The notes: generated from the letters alone by a model not told the origin. DNA of 59,528 nt from an uncultured Granulosicoccaceae bacterium (GCA_937922015.1 CAKZVB010000010.1:1-59528); one strand, 5' to 3'; shown: positions 19,302 to 27,648, counted from the stretch's first letter. Numbers and translations: made by a program.

Positions 19302-19996
19302 CTGCTGGCTCCGATCAGATCGTCTCGTGCCTTGTCCAGATGATTTATGCAGTGGCGTTGTGCGCTGTCTGCATCGCGGCTGACAACGGCCTCGTAGATT
19401 GAACGGTGCTGAAGGTTATATTTTTCAATTTGCGATGCAGTGAGAATTTGATCTTTCATCGCACTCCATTGCCGGTGAGAGCGAACATCATTGATGTGCT
19501 GGCACAGCCAGAACATAAGTGCGTTATCTGTGCATTCTGCCAGTGCAAGGTGGAATGCCTGGTCTGCTGCAGTAAATGCCTCAGGGCTGCAATCGTTTTG
19601 CAGATTCTCAAGTAGATCCAGAGATTGTTCCAGCTTACCGAGGTGGATGGCTGTGGCATTAATGACTGCCAGTCTGGCTATTTGAGGTTCCAGCCCCATG
19701 CGTACGTCGATGAGTTCGAGCGGGCTGGTGATGTTGGCAATTTCTGATTCATCAGCGAATGCGCGATGGTTTACAAAGGTGCCTGCACCGATACGGCGCT
19801 GAATAAGATTGAGTTGCTGTAGCTTTTCCATTGCCGCGCGAACTGTACCGCGCGAGCAACCGAATTGTTGCGCGAGTGATCTTTCAGCGGGAAGCCGTTC
19901 ATCGTGGCGGAATTCACCGTTTAGTATTTTTCGTCGCAACTCTGCAGACAAGCTGCCAGCGTCCCCTGAGTAGGTGTTGCCTGTCGCTTCAGACAT
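19298..19996 (-). CDS. GntR-family (FadR-type) transcriptional regulator
   Basis: 232 residues. Winged helix-turn-helix at about 10-80 (LPAERSLAQQFGCSRGTVRAAMEKL, then GAGTFV) and an all-helical FCD effector domain at about 88-225 with metal-ligand candidates in EAFTAADQAFHLALAEC and NLQHRSIYEAV. It is the first gene of the TMAO operon, directly upstream of tdm (ATGA overlap), and faces the divergent glutamine-synthetase-like gene. It therefore probably controls both directions and itself, responding to an amine or a pathway product. A near-ideal operator lies 60 bases upstream. Confidence 0.9.
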   Translation of the reverse strand: MSEATGNTYSGDAGSLSAELRRKILNGEFRHDERLPAERSLAQQFGCSRGTVRAAMEKLQQLNLIQRRIGAGTFVNHRAFADESEIANITSPLELIDVRMGLEPQIARLAVINATAIHLGKLEQSLDLLENLQNDCSPEAFTAADQAFHLALAECTDNALMFWLCQHINDVRSHRQWSAMKDQILTASQIEKYNLQHRSIYEAVVSRDADSAQRHCINHLDKARDDLIGASR

Positions 19997-20055
19997 GGGT
20001 GACTCTTGTAGCCGTACCTTTGTTCATTAGGTTCCTCCTGCCGAGTACAAACGTC

Positions 20056-20078
20056 AAACCAATTTGGCAAATTGGTTT
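20056..20078. promoter_or_regulatory. Perfect inverted repeat, candidate GntR operator
   Basis: Two perfect 11-base arms, AAACCAATTTG and CAAATTGGTTT, flank a single G. The centre is 71 bases upstream of the regulator start codon. FadR-type regulators bind short pseudo-palindromes near their own promoters, so this is the obvious candidate site. The long perfect symmetry is unlikely by chance. Confidence 0.7.
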
Positions 20079-20263
20079 TTATCAAGTCTAAACTGGTCAT
20101 ATTCCAGTCATTATTACGCTAACGTGTTTATTCATCCATTACAACTGAACTTTGCGTCAATATGCGCCTTAAAAGGGTAAAAATAAAATATTGATGAAAG
20201 TTATGATGGAAAAGTCAAAAGAAAGCGAGTTATAGTATTGGGTAGAAATGGTTCATAAATGGT

Positions 20264-20279
20264 TGGCGAAATCGGTGCT
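20264..20279 (+). promoter_or_regulatory. Possible sigma-54 promoter of module 1
   Basis: TGGC at 20264-20267 and TGC at 20276-20278 have the fixed GG-N10-GC spacing of -24/-12 elements, 70 bases before the ligase ATG. Seven of ten consensus bases match. Nitrogen-linked genes often use sigma-54, but the match is only moderate. Confidence 0.3.
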
Positions 20280-20349
20280 TATTCGCTGGCGTGCCTTTCA
20301 ACAATAAAAGCTTATTTCAGGTGTTTCTAATAAAAACCAGGGGGAAACA

Positions 20350-21828
20350 ATGACAGATCTAGACAAGTACGTCAGTGCTGCAGGCCGCGACAAGATGGTC
20401 AAAGATGTGCGTAAAAAAATCGACCAGCTCGGCATAACCTATATCTATTACCAATTCATTTCCGTCACCGGACGTATTGTTGGTAAAGGTATTCCTGCCA
20501 ACCACTGGGAGCGCACTGCAGAAAAAGGGTTCCAGTTGGTGTACGGCTCTACTGCAAACCTTTTTACCAATCGTGCCGGAGAATATATCGGTTACGGGCC
20601 GGAGTCATCAGAACTTGTCGGTATCCCTGATCCGGAAACTTTTTGTCAGTTGCCGTGGGATAAGAGAATTGCACGTGTCTATTGTGTTTGTTTCCGCAAC
20701 CGTGAAGAGAAGGAAAATCCGGGTGGTCATCTAACATCAGACTGTCGAGGCAATCTGATCTTTCAGCACGCGGCTTTTAAGAAGAAGCACAAGATGGATA
20801 TGCGTTGCGGTACTGAGCCTGAAATGATGTGGCTTAAGAAAGGCGACGATGGCAAAGCCAACGGTGGTTTTTCCAATCCTTATTGTTATCACATTGATCA
20901 ATTTGAATCGCTTCGTCCGGTATTCATGAGAGTGCTTGAATATTCTCAGGCGATGGGCCTCGACATGATCCAGGGTGATCACGAAGACGCACCGGGCCAG
21001 CTTGAAATGAACTGGATGTTTGACGATGTACTGCGTAATGCAGACAGGCTGTCAACCTATCGTCAGATCTGCGCGCAGGTGGCACGGGAGTTTGATCTTA
21101 TAGCCTGCTTTATGACTAAACCGTTTATGGGAGTCTCTGCATCGGGTTGTCATCACAATACCTCGCTGTGGAAAGGCGGCAAGGATGTGGTGAATAAAAT
21201 TGTCTACGATAAACCGGGTGATCTTCCCGGAATGCCGGGGGTGTTCACGTATCGCGAAGGTGGCACCAATACCTTTATGCCTGATGGTAAAAAAGACCAG
21301 CAAAAGCCCGGGCAGATTGGTTTGTGGGCAATAGGCGGAACCATGAAACACATCAACGCGATGACGGCAATTGGCTGCTCGACAGTAAATTCGTATCGAC
21401 GATTGTGGGATACCGGATTCTGGGCGCCTGTATTTGCAGACTGGGGTTACCAGAACAGAACCACAGGTATGCGGGTATCTGCACCGGGCCGGTTTGAATT
21501 TCGTTCAGTAGATTCAATGGTCAACCCCTATCTGATGGGCTCTGCAATTCTTGCGGCATTTGAAGACGGCATCGTTAACAAGACTGATCCGGGTGAGCCG
21601 GAAGAGCGTAACATTTACGCTGCGATGGATGCCGGTAAAGAAGTTAAGAAATTGCCAATGTCACTGGGCGATGCGCTGGTGGCACTTGAGAATGACGACG
21701 TCATTAGAGCTTCTATGCCTGATGAGATGTACAAAGTGTTTTCCGAGTACAAGACAGACGAATGGGAGAACTTTATGGCTACAGTCACTGACTGGGATAC
21801 TGATACCTACATGGACTGCCTGCCTTAG
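20350..21828 (+). CDS. Glutamine-synthetase-family gamma-glutamyl ligase, divergent (module 1)
   Basis: 492 residues with a strong AGGGGG ribosome site. The glutamine synthetase catalytic fold is clear: CGTEPEMMW, QGDHEDAPGQLEMNW (metal-binding Glu/His), GCHHNTSLW and the closing GRFEFRSVDSMVNPYL. It differs from the GmaS at 30684-31991 by about 57 extra residues, including inserts around FRNREEKENPGGH and after KGGKDVVNKI, and by different residues around the amine pocket. It heads an operon with GlxB/C/D-type glutamate-synthase-like proteins. The family ligates glutamate to an amine using ATP. Which amine is used (ammonia, methylamine, dimethylamine or other) is unknown. Its place directly opposite tdm suggests a dimethylamine or nitrogen-recycling role, which is inference. 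Confidence 0.8.
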   Translation: MTDLDKYVSAAGRDKMVKDVRKKIDQLGITYIYYQFISVTGRIVGKGIPANHWERTAEKGFQLVYGSTANLFTNRAGEYIGYGPESSELVGIPDPETFCQLPWDKRIARVYCVCFRNREEKENPGGHLTSDCRGNLIFQHAAFKKKHKMDMRCGTEPEMMWLKKGDDGKANGGFSNPYCYHIDQFESLRPVFMRVLEYSQAMGLDMIQGDHEDAPGQLEMNWMFDDVLRNADRLSTYRQICAQVAREFDLIACFMTKPFMGVSASGCHHNTSLWKGGKDVVNKIVYDKPGDLPGMPGVFTYREGGTNTFMPDGKKDQQKPGQIGLWAIGGTMKHINAMTAIGCSTVNSYRRLWDTGFWAPVFADWGYQNRTTGMRVSAPGRFEFRSVDSMVNPYLMGSAILAAFEDGIVNKTDPGEPEERNIYAAMDAGKEVKKLPMSLGDALVALENDDVIRASMPDEMYKVFSEYKTDEWENFMATVTDWDTDTYMDCLP

Positions 21829-21849
21829 CTGATTTGCAGGCCCACTGCG

Positions 21850-21889
21850 CCTGCTGTGCTTATACGCATGGCAGGTGCAGCCTTTTTTT
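21850..21889 (+). terminator. Possible attenuator hairpin between ligase and glxB
   Basis: CCTGCTGTGC and GCATGGCAGG pair (two G-T wobbles) around TTATAC, and a run of seven T follows at 21883-21889, seven bases after the stem. It may partly terminate transcription so that the ligase is made in excess of the downstream genes. The gap between stem and T-run weakens the call. Confidence 0.4.
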
Positions 21890-21920
21890 CATAAAGTAAC
21901 TGACTAATGGAGGGTATGCC

Positions 21921-22856
21921 ATGTGTGGCATCGCCGGACTGATACATCGCGGTTCAAGCGCTGATATCGGGTCACAAATGACCTCGATGTTGCAGGCGTT
22001 AAAACACCGCGGACCAGACTCAACGGGTTTTGCGTTATACGGGCAGGAGCCGACAAAAGACTATGTGATGCGTTTTAAAGTTGCCGAACAGGAAGACCTG
22101 GCCACAGGCTTTGATATTCACGATGAAATTAAAGCTCGAATGACAACAGTTGATGAACGACTCAAAGAGTTGGGTGTCACTATAAAAAATACCGAGCAGG
22201 TCACTGAGTATGCATTGAGATATACCTTTAGCCATGAAGGTGATTTAAAACGTGTGATTGACTTTGTCGAAGACATAGAAGGTGTTGAGATTCTGTCAAT
22301 CGGTCACGCGCTTGAGCTGATCAAAGACATGGGCGATGCGACCGTCGTGTCCGAGCAGTACAAGCTGGGTGGTTTTAACGGCACTCATGCAATTGGTCAC
22401 ACCAGAATGGCAACCGAGTCTGATGTTGATATTCGCTCAGCACACCCGTATTGGGCGTATCCGTTTAACGACGTGTCTGTAGTTCATAACGGTCAACTCA
22501 CCAACTACTGGTCAAACCGTCGCGATCTTGAACGGCGCGGTCACCGGTTTATGTCTGACTGTGACTCCGAGCTTATCGCGGTGTATATCGCTCACCGGAT
22601 AGACGAGGGTGATGATCTGCACACAGCGATGAGCCGATCTGTAGATATGTTAGATGGTGTATTCACTTATCTGGTCGCCACCGCTGACTCTCTTGGTATG
22701 GCTAAAGATGTAATGGCAGCCAAACCCATGGTGCTTTACGAAAGCGATGAACTAATAGCACTGGCTTCGGAAGAAGTCGCAATTCGCAGCATTTTTCCAC
22801 ATGAAATAGATACGTTTGATCCTTACGAGGGGGAGGTTCGGGTATGGCAGAGCTAA
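21921..22856 (+). CDS. glxB: GlxB/MgsA-type glutamine amidotransferase subunit (module 1)
   Basis: 311 residues. Class II amidotransferase domain with the N-terminal nucleophile Cys2 (MCGIAGL), HRGPDSTG, IGHTRMATES and VVHNGQLTNYW, corresponding to the glutaminase part of glutamate synthase and to N-methylglutamate synthase subunit A. It would hydrolyse an amide, glutamine or gamma-glutamylalkylamide, and pass the amine to the synthase core. An insertion of about 70 residues (about 55-125) is shared in position with the module 2 homologue. It overlaps the next gene by 13 bases. The symbol is given by family, since the true substrate is unproven. Confidence 0.82.
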   Translation: MCGIAGLIHRGSSADIGSQMTSMLQALKHRGPDSTGFALYGQEPTKDYVMRFKVAEQEDLATGFDIHDEIKARMTTVDERLKELGVTIKNTEQVTEYALRYTFSHEGDLKRVIDFVEDIEGVEILSIGHALELIKDMGDATVVSEQYKLGGFNGTHAIGHTRMATESDVDIRSAHPYWAYPFNDVSVVHNGQLTNYWSNRRDLERRGHRFMSDCDSELIAVYIAHRIDEGDDLHTAMSRSVDMLDGVFTYLVATADSLGMAKDVMAAKPMVLYESDELIALASEEVAIRSIFPHEIDTFDPYEGEVRVWQS

Positions 22857-23689
22857 ATTCAGATCACGAGTCACACAAGCTTGGTATGCATACCGAGCAA
22901 CTTGCCGGTCGAACACAACAGGTTTTTTTCTCTCCGTCTGCGGAAGAAAACTTTACCTACCCTGATGGTATTAATGTCGACTTTGCGAAAGAAACAGAAT
23001 TCGACGCGGGTTCTATGGAAATTCGCGACGTCAATCGTAAACTTCGGGAATTGATGAAAGAGGGCTACGGCACAATTACCATCAGAAACCCGGGTGCAAA
23101 ACACTCACTCGGGGTCGGAATTCTCAACCGTTTAAACCTCAATTTTGATGGCAGTCTTGGCTACTTTGGCTGTGGGCTGTGTGATGGCCCCAACATACGC
23201 ATCAGTGGCCGTGTCGGCTGGTCATGCGCTGAAAACATGATGGCCGGTACGATTGTCGTTGAAAAAAATGCCGGCTCTACCTTCGGTGCAGCAATACGTG
23301 GTGGTGATCTGGTTTGTATGGGAGATGTCGGATCCCGTACCGGGATTGATCAGAAAGGCGGCACCATTATCGTCGGTGGTCGTTCAGGTGCATTCTCCGG
23401 TTTTATGATGCAGCGTGGCCGCATGATCATACTGGGAGATGCAGGTAAAAACCTGGGTGACTCCATGTATGACGGCACTATCTTTGTGGGTGGCAAAATT
23501 GAAGACCTGGGAGTCGATGCCATAGAGGGTGAGATCACTGATACTGAAGTCAAGTGGCTTGAGGCCAAGCTGGGTTTGTATGGCCTGGAGGCACCCAATG
23601 GTGTGAAAAACCTGACCAAGATTGTAGCCGGCAAGCAATTGTGGAACTACGACAATCTAGAACCTTCCGAAAAGAAGCTGGTGCTTTAG
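22844..23689 (+). CDS. glxC: GlxC/MgsB-type GXGXG-domain subunit (module 1)
   Basis: 281 residues. The C-terminal 220 form the right-handed beta-helix (GXGXG) domain found at the end of glutamate synthase large subunits, with repeating Gly-rich turns (GRVGWSCAENMMAGTIVVEK, GDLVCMGDVGSRTG, GGRSGAFSGFMMQRGRM). It matches N-methylglutamate synthase subunit B but is 56 residues longer than the module 2 copy, with an extra N-terminus and a C-terminal extension ending in KKLVL. It forms the structural core linking amidotransferase and FMN subunits. Confidence 0.82.
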   Translation: MAELNSDHESHKLGMHTEQLAGRTQQVFFSPSAEENFTYPDGINVDFAKETEFDAGSMEIRDVNRKLRELMKEGYGTITIRNPGAKHSLGVGILNRLNLNFDGSLGYFGCGLCDGPNIRISGRVGWSCAENMMAGTIVVEKNAGSTFGAAIRGGDLVCMGDVGSRTGIDQKGGTIIVGGRSGAFSGFMMQRGRMIILGDAGKNLGDSMYDGTIFVGGKIEDLGVDAIEGEITDTEVKWLEAKLGLYGLEAPNGVKNLTKIVAGKQLWNYDNLEPSEKKLVL

Positions 23690-23712
23690 ACAGCGCGAGC
23701 AGAGGATTTCAA

Positions 23713-25047
23713 ATGACAAATAGAAATAAAGAAGTTATCGGTCAGAGTTTCATGTTTCCGCCGCATGTGATCGACGATATTCATATCAAGGCAGAGCTTG
23801 GTCGATACCGGATGCGTGGGTTTTCTTTGTTTAAGAAAATACCCTCATGGGACGACCTGACTTTTCTTCCCGGTACCTTAACCCGTTTTGTAATTGAGGG
23901 TTATCGGGAAAAGTGTATTACCAAAACCGTACTTGGCCCGCGTGCCAAGCGCCCACTCGAGCTGGACATCCCTGTTTACATTACAGGTATGAGCTTTGGT
24001 GCACTGAGCTTCGAGGCAAAAACCGCGCTGGCACGTGGTGCCACCATGGCAGGTACGGCAACCTGTTCAGGTGAAGGCGGCATGATCCCCGATGAACGCC
24101 GTTTCTCGGAGAAATGGTTTTATCAATGTATCCAGTCGCGTTATGGATTTAACCCTCACCACCTGCGTTTAGCCGATGCCTGTGAATTTTTTATCGGTCA
24201 GGGCTGCAAGGTAGGTCTCGGTGGTCACCTGATGGGACAAAAAGTAACCGACCAGGTGGCGGAGATGCGTTCACTGCCAGCTGGGATTGATCAGCGTTCA
24301 CCGGCTCGCCATCCCGACTGGCTTGGCCCCGATGATCTGGCGTTAAAAATACAGGAAGTCCGTGAAGCCACTAATTGGGAAATTCCCATTCAGTTAAAGC
24401 TTGGTGCTGCGCGCGTATACGATGATGTTCGCATGGCGGCCAAGTGTGACCCTGACATGATCTACATCGATGGTATGGAAGGAGGCACAGGTGCCGGACC
24501 TCACATTGCAACAGAAGAAACCGGTGTGCCGGGTATCGCTGCCATCAGGCAGGCGCGCAAAGCACTGGACGATGTAGGAAAATCCGGTGAAATATCTCTG
24601 GTATACGCAGGTGGTATAAGAAACGGTGGCGATTTAGCCAAGGCTATTGCACTGGGTGCGGATGCCGTGGCTATTGGTCACTCTTCGCTGATGGCGCTTA
24701 ACTGCAACAAAGATATTCCTGAAGCCGATTATCCAAAGGAGATGGGAATTGAAGCCGGCCATTGTTATCACTGTCATACCGGGCGTTGTCCTGTAGGGGT
24801 GGCAACACAAGACCCGTTGTTACGTGCCCGCCTGGATCCTGATGCCGCTGCAGAGCGTGTGTACAATTTTCTGCACACCCTGACCATCGAAGCACAACTG
24901 CTGGCCCGTGCCTGTGGCAAAACCTATATGCATTCATTGGAGCCGGAAGATCTGGCGGCACTGACAATGGAAGCATCTGCACTGGCGCAGGTACCTTTGG
25001 CAGGTTCACAACACACTGTCGGTCGTCCCGACATGACTCGTTACTAG
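23713..25047 (+). CDS. glxD: GlxD/MgsC-type FMN glutamate-synthase-like subunit with Cys cluster (module 1)
   Basis: 444 residues from the ATG at 23713 (AGAGG site upstream). The longer frame from 23641 overlaps glxC and is rejected. The FMN-binding glutamate synthase barrel is marked by YITGMSFGALSFEAK, GEGGMIPDER, DGMEGGTGAGP and YAGGIRNGGDLAKAIALGADAV. CYHCHTGRCPVGVATQDP keeps three cysteines (351, 354 and 359), which correspond to the [3Fe-4S] ligands of true glutamate synthases. The module 2 homologue has lost them. It would reduce the imino intermediate formed from 2-oxoglutarate and the amine, giving glutamate or an N-substituted glutamate. Confidence 0.85.
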   Translation: MTNRNKEVIGQSFMFPPHVIDDIHIKAELGRYRMRGFSLFKKIPSWDDLTFLPGTLTRFVIEGYREKCITKTVLGPRAKRPLELDIPVYITGMSFGALSFEAKTALARGATMAGTATCSGEGGMIPDERRFSEKWFYQCIQSRYGFNPHHLRLADACEFFIGQGCKVGLGGHLMGQKVTDQVAEMRSLPAGIDQRSPARHPDWLGPDDLALKIQEVREATNWEIPIQLKLGAARVYDDVRMAAKCDPDMIYIDGMEGGTGAGPHIATEETGVPGIAAIRQARKALDDVGKSGEISLVYAGGIRNGGDLAKAIALGADAVAIGHSSLMALNCNKDIPEADYPKEMGIEAGHCYHCHTGRCPVGVATQDPLLRARLDPDAAAERVYNFLHTLTIEAQLLARACGKTYMHSLEPEDLAALTMEASALAQVPLAGSQHTVGRPDMTRY

Positions 25048-25056
25048 GAGAACAAC

Positions 25057-25443
25057 ATGGCTAACGAAGATATTGATCACTTCATCAATACCGATGGTCT
25101 TGACTCAGAGCGCGAGAAAACCATTGGTCAGCATATTGGTTATCGTTACGACGTAAATCTGGTTCCTGACTACAGTCGCATCACGCCGTTTCTAACAAAA
25201 TATATGGAAACGATGGGCTGGAAAGATCTTAACTGGCTTGAAGATGTGCACATGGGTTACGAAGAAAGCCGTGCCGCGGTATTTGATCGCAACATTAACG
25301 GATGGGTGACTGTGCCGGAAGAGATGACCCTGCCGGACAATCAGCAGGACCGGGACATGATCGCAAGAGAGCTGTTAATCAAGTTTCAAATGTCTCCTGC
25401 GCATCCAATGGTTGAGCTTAACAAGGCCTATGCTAAGTTCTAA
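25057..25443 (+). CDS. Unknown 128-aa protein, last gene of module 1
   Basis: I do not recognise this family. It is a soluble, acidic protein of 128 residues with no signal peptide or membrane helix. It starts nine bases after glxD with a GGAG site and is followed at once by a terminator, so it belongs to the module 1 operon. Recognisable traits are IGYRYDVNLVPDYSRITPFL, a Trp-rich middle (MGWKDLNWLEDVHMGYEESRA), INGWVTVPEEM and a Met/His/Pro stretch (KFQMSPAHPMVELN). No counterpart exists in module 2, so it marks whatever is specific to module 1. It may be a subunit or a regulator. Confidence 0.75.
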   Translation: MANEDIDHFINTDGLDSEREKTIGQHIGYRYDVNLVPDYSRITPFLTKYMETMGWKDLNWLEDVHMGYEESRAAVFDRNINGWVTVPEEMTLPDNQQDRDMIARELLIKFQMSPAHPMVELNKAYAKF

Positions 25444-25452
25444 CGGTTAATC

Positions 25453-25485
25453 GGCTGGCAGCAGCAATCTGCCAGTCTGGTTTTT
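25453..25485 (+). terminator. Rho-independent terminator of module 1
   Basis: Arms GGCTGGCAG and CTGCCAGTC (one G-T pair) enclose a seven-base loop and are followed by TGGTTTTTA. It lies ten bases after the stop of the 128-aa protein and separates module 1 from the Amt gene. Confidence 0.75.
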
Positions 25486-25969
25486 ATGTAAGCGTATATC
25501 AGGCTAAAGTTCATGTGCGTCGCCTCATGAATAATGCAGGGATTGCTGTTTTACAATCCCTTTTACCAGACCATGCCGGATAGCCCCGCGCGTCATAGTG
25601 CGTGCCTGCAGATCGACTGGCCGATTGTCGATTGTCGATCGAAATTGTGGCAATCACAATTGGACGTGAGAGCCACTTAGGCAGAGAATTCCAGCTTGCC
25701 GTGGCTGATTCATGGCATGAGTAAGGGTATTTTGTCATTCCTGCTTCGACATTGATCCACAATACCCTTGCTAAATGCTGTCCCCTAATAAATACTGGTG
25801 GGGTAAATGAAAGCGCTGGAAAAAGCGCTATTTGCGTAAATCGGTGTTGATCGGCTTAGCGAACAAAAATGTCCTGTTCAGACAGTCCTGAATCGTTTCG
25901 GTTAACACCCATTGCATTGCCGTCAGGCAAATAACAGTGTATCCATACGGACAAAACAGGGGAAAGTCT
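25486..25969. other. Long structured leader region upstream of amt
   Basis: No convincing gene. Several inverted repeats are present: AATTGTG/CACAATT at 25643-25661, AAGGGTATT/AATACCCTT at 25723-25731 and 25761-25769, and two copies of AGCGCT at 25812-25829. Tandem GATTGTC heptamers lie near 25623-25636. The region must hold the amt promoter, and the repeats may be binding sites or a folded leader. Confidence 0.45.
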
Positions 25970-27469
25970 ATGAATGAAGAAGCAGTGCAAGCCGCGATCG
26001 ATGCAGCGCTTGCCGGCCATACAACCATCAACCTGGAGATCTACTACTGGTGGTGTACGGCCCTGATGATTGCCATCCATGCGGGCTTTCTAGCCTACGA
26101 AATGGGGGCTTCACGAAGTAAAAACGCACTGGCGTCCGGTGTAAAGAATATTCTCGCTTTTGCCTTTATGATTCCGACCTTCTTTGCCTTCGGTTGGTTT
26201 ATTTACCTCTCTTTCTATAACTGGCAGCCATTTGCTGAAGGCTTTTCGTTGCTCGGCTCGATAGATGTGGCCGGTGACGGGCAGGGTGGTGTTCCTTGGA
26301 GTGCAGGCATGGGGCCGAATCTGCAGGATCAGGCTACCGGCGTATTCTGGGCGGCCTTTACCTTATTTGCCTGTACTACGGCTTCTATCTACTCTGGTGC
26401 CGTTATCGAAAGAATCAAACTCAGTGCCTTTATTATCACAGCGGTTTTTCTTGGCTCTGTGGTGTGGATTATCGGTGCTGCCTGGGGCTGGCACCCGGCT
26501 GGCTGGATGGTCGTGGAGTGGGGCTACCGTGATGTAGCGGCTGCCGGTGTGGTGCATACCATCGCGGGCTTTTTTGCACTGGGTATTTTAATTCCTCTCG
26601 GACCTCGTATTGGCAAATACAACGCCGACGGCTCGGCCAATGATCTGCGCGGCCACAATATGCCGTTAACGGTTGTTGGACTGATGCTGATTATCCTGGG
26701 CTTCTTTGGCTTCCTGGGCGCGTGCCTGATTTATGATCCGGCCGCTCAGTGGGTTAACATTTACGGTATTCCATCCAATCTTTCTGCTTTTGTTTTTAAT
26801 ACGCTGATGGGTATGGCCGGTGGTATTATCGGTGCCTACTTCCTGACTCGCGATCCGTTCTGGATGATGTCCGGTGCGCTGGGTGGTATTTTTTCGGTAG
26901 CAGCGGGACTGGATCTGTTTTATCCGCCTCTGGCCTTCCTGTTAGGTTTTGTGGGTGGTTGCCTGATTCCAATAGCGGCAAAAGCGATTGAAAAAATGGG
27001 TATCGATGACGCTGTCGGCGCTGTTGCTGTCCACGGTGTGTGTGGTGTCTGGGGTATTCTCGCAGTAGGAATCTTTTGCGCCGGTTATCCTGGTGTAGGC
27101 GATATTCCTGCGATCAGCTTTATAGGTCAGCTTAAGGGGGCTGTTGTAATGATGTTGCTCGGCTTTGTACCTGCTCTGGTGCTGGGTTACCTGCTGCGGA
27201 TGTTCGGCTTACTGCGCGTGCGTAACGAAGTTGAATTACTCGGATTGGACCCCGCAGAAATTCCATCAATCGGTTATCCGGAATTCGCAGTGTGGGCTGA
27301 AGAAGTAGAACCTGCTCGCGGTTTACAGCGAAGCTACCGGGATGATCCACCACCCAGACGTGATGACGTTCCACCCAGACGTGACGACATTCCACCAAGG
27401 CGTGACGACACCACGCGAGGCCGACCGGCTTATCCGGAACGTCCACAACCACCTACCAGGAGACAATAA
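25970..27469 (+). CDS. amt: Amt/Mep/Rh-family ammonium (or methylammonium) transporter
   Basis: 499 residues from the ATG at 25970, which has an AGGGGAAAG ribosome site. Eleven hydrophobic segments are evident, with an external N-terminus and no signal peptide. The twin pore histidines are in VVHTIAGFF and AVHGVCGVWG, and Phe/Trp gate residues are present around ASIYSGAVIER. After the last helix a cytoplasmic tail of about 85 residues ends in three 7-residue repeats (PPRRDD plus V, I or T) and a Pro/Arg-rich end, far from the usual Amt tail that GlnK binds. It sits between two amine-assimilation modules, so it may import methylamine or recapture ammonia. No glnK is adjacent. Confidence 0.9.
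   Translation: MNEEAVQAAIDAALAGHTTINLEIYYWWCTALMIAIHAGFLAYEMGASRSKNALASGVKNILAFAFMIPTFFAFGWFIYLSFYNWQPFAEGFSLLGSIDVAGDGQGGVPWSAGMGPNLQDQATGVFWAAFTLFACTTASIYSGAVIERIKLSAFIITAVFLGSVVWIIGAAWGWHPAGWMVVEWGYRDVAAAGVVHTIAGFFALGILIPLGPRIGKYNADGSANDLRGHNMPLTVVGLMLIILGFFGFLGACLIYDPAAQWVNIYGIPSNLSAFVFNTLMGMAGGIIGAYFLTRDPFWMMSGALGGIFSVAAGLDLFYPPLAFLLGFVGGCLIPIAAKAIEKMGIDDAVGAVAVHGVCGVWGILAVGIFCAGYPGVGDIPAISFIGQLKGAVVMMLLGFVPALVLGYLLRMFGLLRVRNEVELLGLDPAEIPSIGYPEFAVWAEEVEPARGLQRSYRDDPPPRRDDVPPRRDDIPPRRDDTTRGRPAYPERPQPPTRRQ
27350..27412 (+). repeat. Three 21-bp in-frame repeats in the amt tail
   Basis: Units begin at 27350, 27371 and 27392 (CCACCCAGACGTGA-type) and encode PPRRDD plus one hydrophobic or Thr residue. 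The spacing is exactly 21 bases, so the reading frame is kept in any copy number. Confidence 0.85.
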
Positions 27470-27471
27470 AA

Positions 27472-27648
27472 ATGAACTCGAGTCCTGTTGAAGCAATGGA
27501 AGGTGCTGCGGCAATTTTTACCTTCGCAAACAATCCCGGTATGCTCCAGACCATCTTCTGGGTCATGTGTGCAGTATTGGTGGTGGTGGTAGTATCCAGC
27601 ATCATTCATGAAATACGTGTCGGGTCAAAAGTCGCCAGACGAAGATAA
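27472..27648 (+). CDS. 58-aa single-span membrane microprotein downstream of amt
   Basis: A short gene starting two bases after the amt stop codon. It encodes 58 residues: a polar amphipathic N-terminus (MNSSPVEAMEGAAA), one strong transmembrane helix (about 26-45, rich in Val) and a basic tail (GSKVARRR), suggesting a cytoplasmic C-terminus by the positive-inside rule. A GGAG motif lies within the end of amt. A terminator follows, making amt plus this gene a two-gene unit. It is probably an accessory or stabilising subunit of the transporter. No family is recognised. Confidence 0.75.
   Translation: MNSSPVEAMEGAAAIFTFANNPGMLQTIFWVMCAVLVVVVVSSIIHEIRVGSKVARRR

Larger units (their letters stand above)
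19997..20349. other. Divergent control region between the TMAO operon and module 1
   Basis: 353 bases, AT-rich on the module 1 side, with no open frame. It contains the 23-bp palindrome at 20056-20078 and a possible sigma-54 -24/-12 pair at 20264-20279, annotated separately. Promoters of both the minus-strand TMAO operon and the plus-strand ligase gene must lie here. Confidence 0.6.

Noticed and set aside
25511-25762. 83-codon minus-strand frame in the amt leader
   Set aside because: Arg/Ser-rich, no motif, poor start, and inverted repeats inside it suggest noncoding DNA.
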